DNA of 64,000 nucleotides from Lota lota (taxonomy: Eukaryota > Chordata > Actinopteri > Gadiformes > Lotidae), in assembly GCA_026745465.1 (NCBI GenBank), contig JACYXH010000712.1, positions 59,432-123,431 on the forward strand. The letters are read 5' to 3'. Both the position numbers and the translations under genes were made by a program. The notes below the pieces were generated by a model that was not told the DNA's origin, did no database searches, and worked only from the letters and a program-made list of their open reading frames with translations. Shown in pieces: positions 46,801 through 57,641 of the stretch. Each line of letters opens with the position of its first letter. Position 1 is the first letter of the stretch.

Positions 46801-48392
46801 TTTGCCTGATATTTTGATTGCAATTATTCATTGTGATTAACAGATAATCGATTCAATTAGCCAACCATGTCACAATGCCATCTCTTCAGCGGTAGAGATT
46901 CCTTAAAGATGCAGTGTGTAGGATTTAGTTGCATCTAGCAGTGAGGTTGCAGATTGCAACCAACTGAACCTAACTGAACTAACCCCCCCCCCCCCCACAC
47001 ACACACACACCTCTCCCTTTCCAACGACGTATGAGAAGCTACGGTGGCCTGTACTTCCAAAATGATGTCATCGTATACAACAGCATCGAGTGGCCTGTGT
47101 CAAGTGATGAAGTTCCTTGATTGAATTGAATTGTTCAGTCTGGAAAACTATCATAGCTCACAAGTAAGATTGCCATTATGATTATTTAAATAAAAAAGCG
47201 TCCCTCCAAAGCCGTCTGGGCTATTGTAGAAACATGGCGGTTGATCAGCATTCCTTTATCTGGCTGTTGGAAACAAAACAGAACACTATACGTGTTGCCC
47301 GCTCCACCAATCAGCGGTGATTTGCGGTGAACCCCCTCAGAGAAGGGTGACGCGTCGCTAAGCTCTCGCAACGCGAGCAGACTAAGGACTGCATGTCTTC
47401 CAGTACTCGTAGGTCATCTACCGGCAAAAGGGGCGTCAGCGGTCTCTGAGTAGCGACGCAGATTACGCATACGTGCTCAATGATTGGCTAATTGTAGAGG
47501 CCATCGTGCTTTTGATTGATATGAAAGTAATTGTGCGGCCCTTCATGCCACACTTCTCATGCTTACCTTTCTTTTTCATCGTTATCTCAGCAGGTCCCTG
47601 TTCAAAGATGGAGTGGGACTGGATGACCTCTGGCCGACCCCGGCCTCTGCCTCTCTGGCCACGCCCCCCACGTTCTCCATCCCTCCTGCTCCTTTGATGC
47701 TCGCCCTCAGCCTTGGTTCTAAAAAAACAAAAACACTTTCTAGTCAAACTGTGAAACAATATATGTATAATTCATATGATCAATTTGGATTTTGATAAGA
47801 GTCCTTGTGCTAGGACTTTAGGAACTTACTCTTCTTTAGCTTTTCTGCCAATAATGTTGGGTGTAAACGTTTTCTGAAAAGCAACAAATATATGTTCACA
47901 ATCACGAGTAAAAATGATAATTTACAGTGTAAAACGCTATGACACACTTGCTGCTTAGATTTGTTACATTTTGGGATGCATCATTTTTTTAACCGTTGCA
48001 ATGTTACAACATAAGTCGTTAATAAATTGCTTAGTTAAAAGTAATTAGGCCTAGTTTCGTTCTAACTACTTGGAAACATTGAACAGTCCAAGGTTTGAAA
48101 TGTTCCCCATGTAGAAATGGTTTGAGTAATATGCCAAATCTTTTCAGTTGACATCTCCTAGACACTGAATAACTCATGCCAGTGTAGTAGTGGACTAAGA
48201 GGATTCTGAAGACAAATAACCCTTTATCAGCCCTACCTTCTTCACCCCTCCTAAGGTGAGGTCCCTGGAGCGCATGGTGGGAAGGCAGCCAGGAGAGAGG
48301 TAAGACGGGATTCTACGGCCCACAACAGAGCCCCTCCCACGGCCCGCAGACATGCCCTGGCCACTGCCCTCACCAGGGCCTGAATCAGCCAT
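43898..48392 (-). CDS. polr3d: polr3d, RNA polymerase III subunit RPC4
   Basis: RPC4 (RPC53) pairs with RPC5 in the TFIIF-like subcomplex of nuclear RNA polymerase III, acting in initiation, termination and reinitiation. CDS exons: 48237-48392 (start [24 protein letters not shown]), 47830-47873 ([15 protein letters not shown]), 47567-47718 ([20 protein letters not shown]), 46509-46633 ([20 protein letters not shown]), 46263-46422 ([14 protein letters not shown]), 45321-45464, 45024-45271 ([20 protein letters not shown]), 44779-44931 ([20 protein letters not shown]) and 43898-44014 ([20 protein letters not shown], stop). All boundaries are GT-AG and all phases agree, giving 432 aa against about 398 in human; the extra length is mostly the serine-rich exon 45321-45464. 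No lesion seen; it looks functional. Confidence 0.95.
44268..44455. repeat. 24-bp minisatellite in polr3d intron
   Basis: Unit CTACCTACCAGACTACCTGC plus CCCT, about eight copies. Confidence 0.95.
45482..45797. repeat. 22-bp minisatellite in polr3d intron
   Basis: TTATTTTGTGTTAGAAGCCA plus TG, about 14 copies with T/C and A/G variants, starting less than 20 bp from the exon 45321-45464 acceptor. Confidence 0.95.
46983..47012. repeat. Poly-C plus (CA)n
   Basis: Short C run followed by CA units inside a polr3d intron. Confidence 0.9.
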
Positions 48393-48574
48393 CCTGGAAT
48401 ACAGTCGCTACATTGGGGACACAAAACAGACATTTTATGTGGGCATTTAATATACCTTTCTGATCTTTAGGTAGATGGGGTTTGGGAATGGGTACCAGAG
48501 CCATTTAGAGAGAGATGCGACATCTCCGTCCGCTCCAATGGACCATTTTTACAGCAACGGCGGACCGTGGAGCC

Positions 48575-48877
48575 TCGATAATTCCCGGAAGTTAGCAGCT
48601 AATCCCAAAGACCTCTGTCAACACACCAGCCTCAAATGGGATGCACCCTTCTTTGCATGGTTCTTATTCCTGGTAGGGGAATTAGCAACTCCTGCAGGGT
48701 CTTGTAACCGGCAGCAAGGCACATTTGTAATGCCTTCTTAATTGTTTCATTGCTCCATTTCATCCCTTTTGTTGTTAGACTACCTAATGCCTCTATCTGG
48801 TCTTTTGAAAAGGTTTTCTTAAATTGGTTGTCCTTACGTTTCATTATCTTCTTGAGAGCTGGATTTTCCTTCACATT
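48575..48877 (-). mobile_element. P-element/THAP9-type transposase fragment
   Basis: Minus-strand frame contains FSKDQIEALGSLTTKGMKWS, NETIKKALQMCLAAGYKTLQ and PLPGIRTMQRRV. The order KWSxETIKxAL...PLPxxRTxxRR is characteristic of vertebrate P-like (THAP9-related) transposases. It begins and ends abruptly, with no THAP domain and no terminal repeats seen, so it is a relic of about 80 codons. Confidence 0.75.
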
Positions 48878-48892
48878 TTTTCAATAGGTCCG

Positions 48893-49410
48893 ATTGACTG
48901 GCTGCTGGCTCTCAGGTATCCTGACTGACTGCTGGCTCTCAGGTATCCTGACTGACTGCTGGCTCTCAGGTATCCTGACTGACTGCTGGCTCTCAGGTAT
49001 CCCGACTGACTGCTGGCTCTCAGGTATCCTGACTGACTGCTGGCTCTCAGGTATCCTGACTGACTGCTGGCTCTCAGCTATCCTGACTGACTGCTGGCTC
49101 TCAGGTATCCTGACTGACTGCTGGCTCTCAGGTATCCTGACTGACTGCTGGCTCTCAGGTATCCTGACTGCTGGCTCTCAGGTATCCTGACTGCTGGCTC
49201 TCAGGTATCCTGACTGCTGGCTCTCAGGTATCCTGACTGCTGGCTCTCAGGTATCCTGGCTGGCTGCTGGCTCTCAGGTATCCTGGCTGGCTGCTGGCTG
49301 CTGGCTCTCAGGTATCCTGGCTGGCTGCTGGCTGACTGGCTGCTGGCTCTCAGGAATCCTGGCTGGCTGCTGGCACTCAGGTATCCTGGCTGGCTGCTGG
49401 CTGACTGGGT
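48893..49410. repeat. 27-bp and 18-bp minisatellite
   Basis: Unit TGACTGCTGGCTCTCAGGTA plus TCCTGAC, about ten long copies, then shorter TCCTGACTGCTGGCTCTC-type units with C/T variants. Confidence 0.96.
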
Positions 49411-51954
49411 GGTGACACCTGACACCGACCCGTCACCCACGGCACAACTGTCCGACTCTCTACAACAAAGACCCCCGGGACGAACGCAGCTGAGCTCAAT
49501 CCCACGTATCCATCCTTCTGTACAGCTGTTAGACCATTCGGAAACATACACAGCCCCGAGTATCCTGTCAGCTCCTCTGTCCATTCATCCCAGCTCCTCC
49601 TCTTGTCCTGCAGTGCTCCGTCTTGCCTCCTCCATCAGCATCCTGTCTAGTGCCGCTCAGGCCGCAGCTTCGCTGCCTCCACAACTTGCTTGCCAACGGA
49701 CTGTATTGCTTGCTCGCACAAGAGGTTCCTTTTAAAGCACCAGCAACGTGAGGCTCACCACGGCTATAATGTGTCTATAGTGTGTTTGTTGGTCTACTCT
49801 ATTGGTAGCGCTCGCATTTGCAATCGTCCCTTGCCGAACAGAGCGGATGAAACACACTCTATGCCCTCGTTTTCGTTTGCGACATCTGCACACATTCCCG
49901 TTCAAGCATGTTTTGTATAGTCAAAGTTGACCCTTAAATAGGAACTACATAACCCTAGGTTCAGCCGTCTCCACCCACCATATACAACGCATTTTGAAAA
50001 ATGCAATGGGTGTGACTGCAATTGACTAAAGTATCCAGCTATGTTGTTTGTTTATATTCCACCTATACATGACAGTTGCTAGGGACTCAAGCTCCCCTTA
50101 TGGGGCCGTCGCCCTGGGAGCCACGTGTTACCATGACTTCCCGGGGCCACGCTACTGCCGCTGCCAATCACACACAGCCTCTCGGCCAGAACAAGAGGCA
50201 AAAACAAAACACAAGCAGGGGGAATTTAGGAAACTTAACCGCCCACGACCAAATACTCAACAAAGCAGTGTTTCGTCCACACACACAAAAAATAATAATA
50301 CCACAAGACAAAAAAGACAGAACCATCCTTGGAAGTTGTTACTTCTAGTTTCTATTATAAATCCCCAAATTCAATGACGTCACAAATGTTGATTAGTGAA
50401 AGCAGTTGGAGTCAGGCCATGATGCAGATTGTTGTCTGGGGACATCCAACCATACAACCAACAGAAATCAGCCATCTCCATAGGATACAGACGGTAACAG
50501 AATGCCTTAAGCCTACAGGATACTGACCAGGATACACCCGGTTGTACAAACAGTGCTATTTTGTAACTATACTAGGCGTGTAACTTGCATGAAGCTTGGT
50601 ACAACTCGTAATTAGCCTATACCACAGGCATGACACACAATGTTAACCCTTAGAAAGATTGCAATGCCTATAGTGCTACAGGGGGGAACATCCAGAATCG
50701 CAAGCTAACAAATCGTCTCATATTTTACCAAGTGACGGAATAGAGAGAAAATGATTCAGAAAATAGTCACCCTCTCATGAAAACAATGGACCATAATGCA
50801 TGAAACCTATGGGCCAATGAATATACGTATGGTCCACCCCCAACATAATATGGTACACCCCACACTTAATGGAAGTAATGATGAATGGCCTCTTGGATGG
50901 CCAATGACACACACAGTTTAACATCCAATAGACTACTTACAAAAACCTTCATTTTGTAAGTGTCTGTCTAGTGACGAGGAGTCAATTAAAATAGGTTACA
51001 AACAAGATTAGTGGGTGTGAAAGCCTGGGCACTTAATAGACACAATTAGTGTGTTTTAGAATAAACTCGTTGACAGATCTGTTCATAAATAGTCAGGACT
51101 ATGTAGTAATATTTATATGTAGTGTGTGTTTGTGCATGTATATGTGCTACATTAGTTAATGCGGTAAGAATAGTTATTATATAGCATTAGCATAGGGGTC
51201 AGGGTTAACACTCACCCTAATAAATAATGTATAAATGAATACATTAGTTATCAAGATCATTATTATCTTAGTTAACATGAACACCATTAGTAAGTGATTA
51301 CTAAACCGTTAGGTAACCTTAACTGTTTCCAGTTCCTAAGCTAACACCTAAACCCTGTGAAACTATGCAAATGAACTCGACCACGCTTAATGGAATTCCT
51401 TAACTATTCCTTAACCATTCCTTAACCATTGCAACACGTTTCAAACGGTTTCAGAGGAGCTGTCGCGCCTTGTGTGTGTGTCACCGACTGCCCTCGCGGC
51501 GCTCGTGATCAGTGATCAGTGACAGCTCGCGGTCAGTAAATTGCCGCCATTCAAGTATCGGCTGGTTCACGTGACTGAGCTTCTTTCGAATAAAGGTCGA
51601 ATAAAGTACTCACCCGCCGTCCAAATAAGCACGCGTACATTCAAAACAACTCCGGTACTGGTGACCGCTGGCAGGAAACAGTTTGAAGGCGGTGGTTAAA
51701 AGTTGAATCAACTTCCGCTGCGGGGAAATTAATATGAACTGCTTCCTTTTGTTTTGGGCGCTGTCTGTTCTAAGGTCAATTGGCGTGGGACCTATGACGT
51801 GGTGATGTTATTTTAGTCCTTTAGTCACGGGGACCCTCGGCTCTTATTTAGAACCGGGAAAAGAAAGAAGCACGACCTCAAACAATGCTCATCGGTTTTT
51901 GGATGTAAACACTTAAAACATAGAGCAATTGGAGAGAGCAAAGAGGGTGGAGCC
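49411..51954. other. Intergenic, no gene seen
   Basis: A short GC-rich, CpG-containing stretch near 51460-51700 could be a promoter, but no exon is attached to it. Nothing else recognised. Confidence 0.45.
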
Positions 51955-52540
51955 AGATGATTCCACAGTGTGGAGGGTGGAGGCAGATGATTCCAGTGTG
52001 GAGGGTGGAGGCAGATGACTCCAGTGTAGAGGGTGGAGGCAGATGATTCCAGTGTGGAGGGTGGAGGCAGATGATTCCAATGTGGAGGGTGGAGGCAGAT
52101 GATTCCACAGAGTGGAGGGTGGAGGCAGATGATTCCAATGTGGAGGGTGGAGGCAGATGATTCCAGTGTGGAGGGTGGAGGCAGATGACTCCAGTGTAGA
52201 GGGTGGAGGCAGATGATTCCACAGTGTGGAGAGTGGAGGCAGATGATTCCAATGTGGAGGGTGGAGGCAAATGATTCCACAGAGTGGAGGGTGGAGGCAG
52301 ATGATTCCAGTGTGGAGGCAGATGATTCCAGTGTGGAGGCAGATTATTCCAATGTGGAGGGTGGAGGCAGATGATTCCACAGTGTGGAGGGTGGAGGCAG
52401 ATGACTCCAGTGTGGAGGGTGGAGGCAGATGATTCCAGTGTGGAGGGTGGAGGCAGATGATTCCAGTGTGGAGGCAGATAACTCCAGTGTGGAGGGTGGA
52501 GGCAGATGATTCCACAGTGTGGAGGCAGATGATTCCAGAC
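51955..52540. repeat. About 30-bp minisatellite
   Basis: Unit GGAGGCAGATGATTCCAGTG plus TGGAGGGT, with CACAGTG and shortened variants, about 21 copies. It produces ORFs of up to 304 codons on the minus strand that are not genes. Confidence 0.96.
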
Positions 52541-52769
52541 CGCACAAACCACTGCTGTGGTTGTGACCAGACACTGAGGCCAAACCAGCACTGATGTTAC
52601 CACCAGGAAGGCGTGGCAGAGGGAGGCTGATGTAGGACCTGCCTGGTGAAGGATGTCCTGGTGGGGCGAGTGACACACGACTCTAAAGGGAAAACCACTG
52701 AGGAGAGAGAGCTGGAGCCGTGCATCCTGAAGGTGAATGTGGTACTGGTGGTCCTCGTACAGAGCAGGA

Positions 52770-52895
52770 TGGGGCGTTGGGGTCTCCATCAAATGGTACT
52801 GGGTTCAACCCCCAAGTTCTCAGACTACATGTAATGACATGCATCTGAATTCACTGAGTCTCTTTGCATAGGAGGGTCTGCTAAATAACTGAATG
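52770..52895 (+). mobile_element. tRNA-derived SINE scrap
   Basis: TACTGGGTTCAACCCCCAAG resembles a polymerase III B box, and about 60 bp on GAGGGTCTGCTAAATAACTG matches the conserved tail common in fish SINEs. The A box is unclear. Confidence 0.55.
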
Positions 52896-53869
52896 TTAGA
52901 TCATTTTGAATAGTGAGAATAATCCTTCTCATCCATTTTTGTAAGGTGCCGTTGAAATGCTGTGTTCAGTCTGGGGCAGACACACCAGAGCTGTATCACA
53001 CCTGTATCTCTGAACAGCTGAAGTCCTGCAGGTCAGTAGTCCACTGCTGAAGATAACATGGATATTGTGTTCATTTACTATAGTTACATTTACAATAATA
53101 ACCTATTGATTACCTGACCCTACTTAGACATTCAAATACTTAAAGTGAACAATTTGTATATTTCCTCTGGCAACATTTCAGAGTGACAAACAAACAGCTG
53201 CTCATCAGAGCTGGATTCATCGCTGGACTGGATTCATCTCCTACACACTCGCAGAACTTGACTTTGTCACCATTTGTTACACATTAGGATCCTCCTAATG
53301 TGTTCCATCAAGGCGTCCTTCCTTCCCACAGTGGGAGTGTTCCTTGTCCTTCAAGGAGTTAGGGTTCAGTGTTAGGGAAGGAGTTAGGAAGAGATGGATG
53401 AGGCATGGGGTGGTTTCATGATATCACACTTGCCCATAATGTTTTAATGTGCAAACGCTTTTTAAAATGTATACTAATGGTGTTTTATAAAATAATATCC
53501 TCTTAAAACTCCTCTCCTCTACCCTAACCTCTCCTCTCCTCTAACCTCTCCTCTCCTCTACCCTAACCTCTCCTCTACCCTAACCTCTCCTCTACCCTAA
53601 CCTCTCCTCTCCTCTACCCTACCCTCTCATTCACATTGTATGTAGGATTATCCAACAGTTTAGTGTCATACATTATAGCTTTGAGAACAGTGTTCTGGAT
53701 ATTTTAGGGCTGGCAAACTGCCTTTCAGCCTGCAATTTAAATGGATAGATTACTTATATAAACACAAGCAGCCAGCCTCATGGAAAAATACATTACCCCC
53801 AAACCCACGCACACTATTATTTGATTATCTGCATTATATTCTGTATTTTGCACAGCATTTTATTTATTT
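52896..53869. other. Intergenic; CCTCTCCTCTACCCTAA tract
   Basis: A CT-rich imperfect repeat with CCTCTCCTCTACCCTAACCT occupies 53508-53630. No gene seen. Confidence 0.6.
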
Positions 53870-54160
53870 ATTTTATTTTTTGCACTACCACCGTGGCTGG
53901 TACCACTACCACCGTGGCTGGTACCACTACCACTTGAACACATTGTTGTATTGATGTTGCTACTTATTATTTATTATTACTTACTTAGTTATTGATCTTG
54001 TATTGATGTTGCTACTTATTATTATTTATTATTACATACTTTGTTATTGATCTTGTATTGATGCTGCTATGTGACTGTTGAGGATCCAAGCCTAAGAATT
54101 GTACTCTTGCGTACTTGTACATTAAGATGTAATAAAAGCAACTCTGATTCTGACAAATAG
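53870..54160 (+). mobile_element. LINE-like 3' tail
   Basis: TTTTGCACTACCACCGTGGC (partly duplicated), ATTGATCTTGTATTGATG repeats and the end GTAATAAAAGCAACTCTGAT TCTGA resemble 3' ends of L2/CR1/Rex-like non-LTR elements. No reverse transcriptase piece is attached. Confidence 0.45.
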
Positions 54161-55000
54161 ATAAGAGGAGGTGCAGCATATGTCTGCTCCTGTACCTCAA
54201 GCATTACAAAAGATTCATGAAGGAAGAAATAAGGAAATAAAGCATTTCTATTTATATACTTTCTATTACTCTTTCAAAGTTAAAGGTGGTATAAAACTGC
54301 TTACATTCAACAACCAAACCATTTTGGCAGGACCATTGATAGAACTTCCTAAGTCTGATAGACAAAAACAAACGGACAAAATATATCAAGACATGAACAC
54401 TGAACGAAAAACGAACGAACCCTAATAATTACAAAGGGTACTTTCAATATTCCGAGGCATAAGTCTGCTTCCAGGGGAACGCAGAGGGCCCGCTGCTCTG
54501 GCCCCTCTGGGGAGCAACTCGCTCGTCACGCCGCTGTACTGCAGGTGGGGGGCCGGAGCAACACAAACTAGGCTCCGCACGCCGTCCCTTTAAATTCACA
54601 CGTCCAGGAAGGAACTTCCAAGGGCAGGACACTACTCTGGGAACAAAACTAAACCAAAAGTGTCGCGGACATTCTTTATCCAACGGTGTCGTAAGCCGTT
54701 CGGCATTTGTTATAAAATATAGGGAACAAGTAGAACCGTAATGAGGTTTAACTTTAACAAGTGGCGATCTAATCCATAACCTTTAGACTCTCAATAATGG
54801 GGGAAAAAAAACAATAACTACATTTGCAGATTTGCTGCACGTGTTGTGTAAACAGATTTCCAATAAACGTAAAAGAGAGCCTGTTCTCAGGTTGTGGACT
54901 GGGTCTCATACTTATTCAGCAGGACCTGCTAAAATATTCAGCTGCAACAAACAGTGAGCGCATTTAAGTCAAGCATGAATACAGCTCTGGCTTCATTGAA
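54161..55000. other. Intergenic, no gene seen
   Basis: Short open frames on both strands show no recognisable motif. Confidence 0.5.
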
Positions 55001-55470
55001 AGAAAATTTGGTCTTTATTAACAACAACTTACTTTAACAACTAAATTATAGCAACCAAAACATCATTTGTTCTTCTCCTTCTCAGGGTTGAAAGAAAATG
55101 TGTTCTTTATTAACAACAACTTAATTTAACAACTAAATTATAGCAACCAAAACATCATTTGTTGTTCTTCTTCTCCTTCTCAGGGTTGAAATAAAATGTG
55201 TTCTTTATTAACAACAACTTAATTTAACAACTAAATTATAGCAACCAAAACATCATTTGTTCTTCTCCTTCTCAGGGTTGAAAGAAAATGTGTTCTTTAT
55301 TAACAACAACTTAATTTAACAACTAAATTATAGCAACCAAAACATCATTTGTTGTTCTTCTTCTCCTTCTCAGGGTTGAAAGAAAATATGTTCTTTATTA
55401 ACAACAACTTAATTTAACAACTAAATTATAGCAACCAAAACATCATTTGTTCTTCTCCTTCTCAGGGTTG
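55001..55470 (-). repeat. Five tandem copies of a gene's stop codon, 3' UTR and poly(A) signal
   Basis: Units of 92 and 98 bp (92, 98, 92, 98, 92) each contain, read on the minus strand, the coding end AACCCTGAGAAGGAGAAG, AACAAATGA, then AACTAAATTATAGC on the opposite strand, and GTTAATAAAGA with an AATAAA signal. The 98-bp form has an extra AAGAAC. The unit nearest the exon at 55443-55514 is the in-frame one. Confidence 0.9.
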
Positions 55471-55514
55471 GACTTCACCGGTCCCAGACAGTTGAAGATC
55501 AGATCTGCTCCATC
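55443..55514 (-). CDS. Terminal exon of an unidentified gene
   Basis: TTTCAG acceptor followed by 23 codons reading DGADLIFNCLGPVKSNPEKE and KNK, then TGA. Earlier exons are unclear: a PPAPK-coding piece with a GTGGGT donor near 55941-55975 and a PPKAPYLQ piece with a GTAAGT donor near 55640-55680 are candidates but the phases do not join cleanly. The gene would lie just downstream of mad2l1bp in the same orientation, with a large poly-G tract in between. I do not recognise the family. Confidence 0.55.
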   Translation of the reverse strand, partial: DGADLIFNCLGPVKSNPEKEKNK

Positions 55515-55692
55515 CTGAAACAAAAAGGAAAGTTATGACTTACTTCTTATATTTACATGTTTTTCTGTTATTCATAATGGCATTTAAAACAGCGACATGA
55601 AAATAAGCAACAATATAAGCCCTGTTGTTCTACTTACTGCAGATACGGTGCTTTGGGGGGGTCCGGGTGCAGCTTGGGGGGGTCCAGGGCAT

Positions 55693-55702
<10 letters not shown>

Positions 55703-55774
<72 letters not shown>

Positions 55775-55797
55775 GGGGCACTGGGGGGGGGGGGGGG
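55703..55797. repeat. Very long poly-G tract
   Basis: 71 consecutive G, then TGGGGCACT and 15 more G, preceded by a T run. Strong G-quadruplex potential; true length is doubtful. Confidence 0.95.
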
Positions 55798-55974
55798 TCA
55801 AAGGTTACTTGAACAGATTCAAGGTGCGGGGTGTGCAGATGTGCGCCCCTATGTGTTTACATGACCGCGTCCAGAACAGGGCAAGACCCGGCCCACGCAC
55901 GCATTCCACCCCCGGGCCGGCGAGCGTGACCTTCGACCTCACCCACCTTTGGCGCCGGAGGCTTGCGGTACGTC

Positions 55975-56100
55975 ACACACACGTTCACACACACACACAC
56001 ACGTTCACACACACACACACACACGTTCACACACACGTTCTCACACACACACACACACACGTTCACACACACACACACGTTTATATACACGTATATATAC
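55975..56100. repeat. ACACGTTCACAC minisatellite
   Basis: CA repeat interrupted regularly by CGTTCA, just downstream of the mad2l1bp stop codon and so probably in its 3' UTR. Confidence 0.93.
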
Positions 56101-56135
56101 ACATTTCAGAGAGGAAATCTGTAATCATCCCTTTT

Positions 56136-57529
56136 TCATTTGCTGAATCCCTTGATGGCGACGGGGGCCTGAAACCATACATAGTCCTCCCAGTCGGACG
56201 CCTCTTTCTGCGGACTGCTACAGATACCTGTGTCGGTTGATAGGGCAATAACTTGGCGCTTTACTCTTGTGGGCACCTTAAAGTCTAATTTAGGCCGGAA
56301 CCATCCCTCATCGCAATCCCTGTGAGCCAGAACCAAGATTGTCGTGGCCATAAGGCGGACGGGCCGGGCATCGGACAAAAGGTCGCAAACAAAAAGAGTG
56401 CGAAACAGCTGCCTCAAACAGGACGAGACACGCAGGCTCCGGTCTCCCGCAGCCAGCACCAGCGCTTCCATGTTGATCTCGTACAGCTCTTTGGGCAAGA
56501 CAGGGGAACCGCCCAGTAGAAGCAGAACCCGGGGAACCAGGCTGAGGGAGAACAACAGCTCCAAGTGCTGCAACACCTCCTCAAGATCCTCCACTGTGCG
56601 TTGACACTTTCGTCTGTCAAAGTCTGTTGGCTGTGCCGGCCTCCAGTTCACCACCTCCTTGTTCTGGAAGGTAAAGGAAGCACACCTTAAGGTTATATTA
56701 TGTTCTTTTTTTTCTTTCATATGCATTTTATCTCATTATATTGTTAAGAGACTGGGTGGGCAATGTATCTGGATTTTAGTAAGGTCGATTCACCTGAATT
56801 GGAGCATTTTCTTTTTTCTGAGTATACACAAGTTGGTCATAGGTCATGGGCAACTGCTGTCTCTGGTAGAGAATGCACTTGAGGATTTCACTGACAAAAC
56901 GACAACAGCCCTCCTGAGTTACACTGCCAGGTAAGACTACCGCTATCAAGCCTTCTTCATGCGCTCTTCTCACAATCTCAGCGTCATTTTGCCCATTGTT
57001 GTCCGGTTTGCTGCCATAACAAGATACATCCTCCTCTATAGCATCATCTGTGAAAAAAGGCACATGCGGTTGCTAACCGAATCACACAATCATCTCACAA
57101 TATACAACAATGTATTCGGAGTCGGACAAACCGACCCGGGCCGCCATCTCAGTCATGTGATTACTTACCCGACTCGTTGAGTCTAGGAGATACCAAGTTG
57201 TTTTCCTTGTCGGTCACATTATGTTTTTGTGGATCCAATGTGCCAACAGCATCTACTTGGCTTGCATTCGTAGCCTTTTCTAAACATCCGTTTATTTTCC
57301 GAGTTAAGAAGTGCTGTCCTTCCATTTCTGAAGCTCGGTTCAGTTCTGTATGTGAGGCGTTGTAAGTTTCTACGATGAGAACTTTGCAATTAACATTCGA
57401 CTCGCTCGGATCGCTGCTCTCTTTCTGTAATAACGACCACCCTTCATCTTTGCTAGTAATAACGCTGTACGTTTTAGTGCTATCCTCTAAATCTCCTTTA
57501 GAAAATGTTATAAGCGACTCCTCTGCCAT
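56136..57529 (-). CDS. mad2l1bp: mad2l1bp (p31comet)
   Basis: p31comet is a HORMA-like protein that binds closed MAD2 and, with TRIP13, dismantles the mitotic checkpoint complex. Exons: 57169-57529 (start MAEESLITFSKG), 56794-57047 (IAVVLPGSVTQEGCCRFVSE; YQRQQLPMTYDQL) and 56136-56663 (LVPRVLLLLGGSPVLPKELY; HRDCDEGWFRPKLDFKVPTR; DYVWFQAPVAIKGF then SK-stop). Splice sites are GT-AG and phases agree, giving 380 aa against 274 in the common human form. The added length is an acidic, poorly conserved N-terminal exon of 120 codons. The C-terminal WFQAPVxxKGF is a family hallmark. No lesion. A hAT transposon begins only 112 bp upstream of the start codon, so the promoter must lie in that gap, inside the transposon or beyond it. 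Confidence 0.94.
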
Positions 57530-57641
57530 TCTTTTGAATATCCCCGGGTTAGTTTCGTGAGCCGTAGTGCATCATGGGACGCATTGACGTCATCATCAGT
57601 AAACATAAAATCGAAATCAACGCATTTCATTTACTCTAGTG
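57530..57641 (-). promoter_or_regulatory. mad2l1bp upstream gap
   Basis: Only 104 bp of host sequence plus the 8-bp target-site copy separate the mad2l1bp ATG from the hAT terminal repeat. Contains GTGACGTCAATGC-like sequence in reverse (plus TGACGTCATC near 57587), a CRE/ATF-type TGACGTCA match. Confidence 0.5.

Noticed and set aside
51878-52792. 304-codon minus-strand ORF (HLPPPSTLESSAS repeats)
   Set aside because: Pure minisatellite translation.
53508-53630. CCCTAA-containing repeat as interstitial telomere
   Set aside because: The unit is CCTCTCCTCTACCCTAA-like, not consecutive TTAGGG/CCCTAA hexamers.
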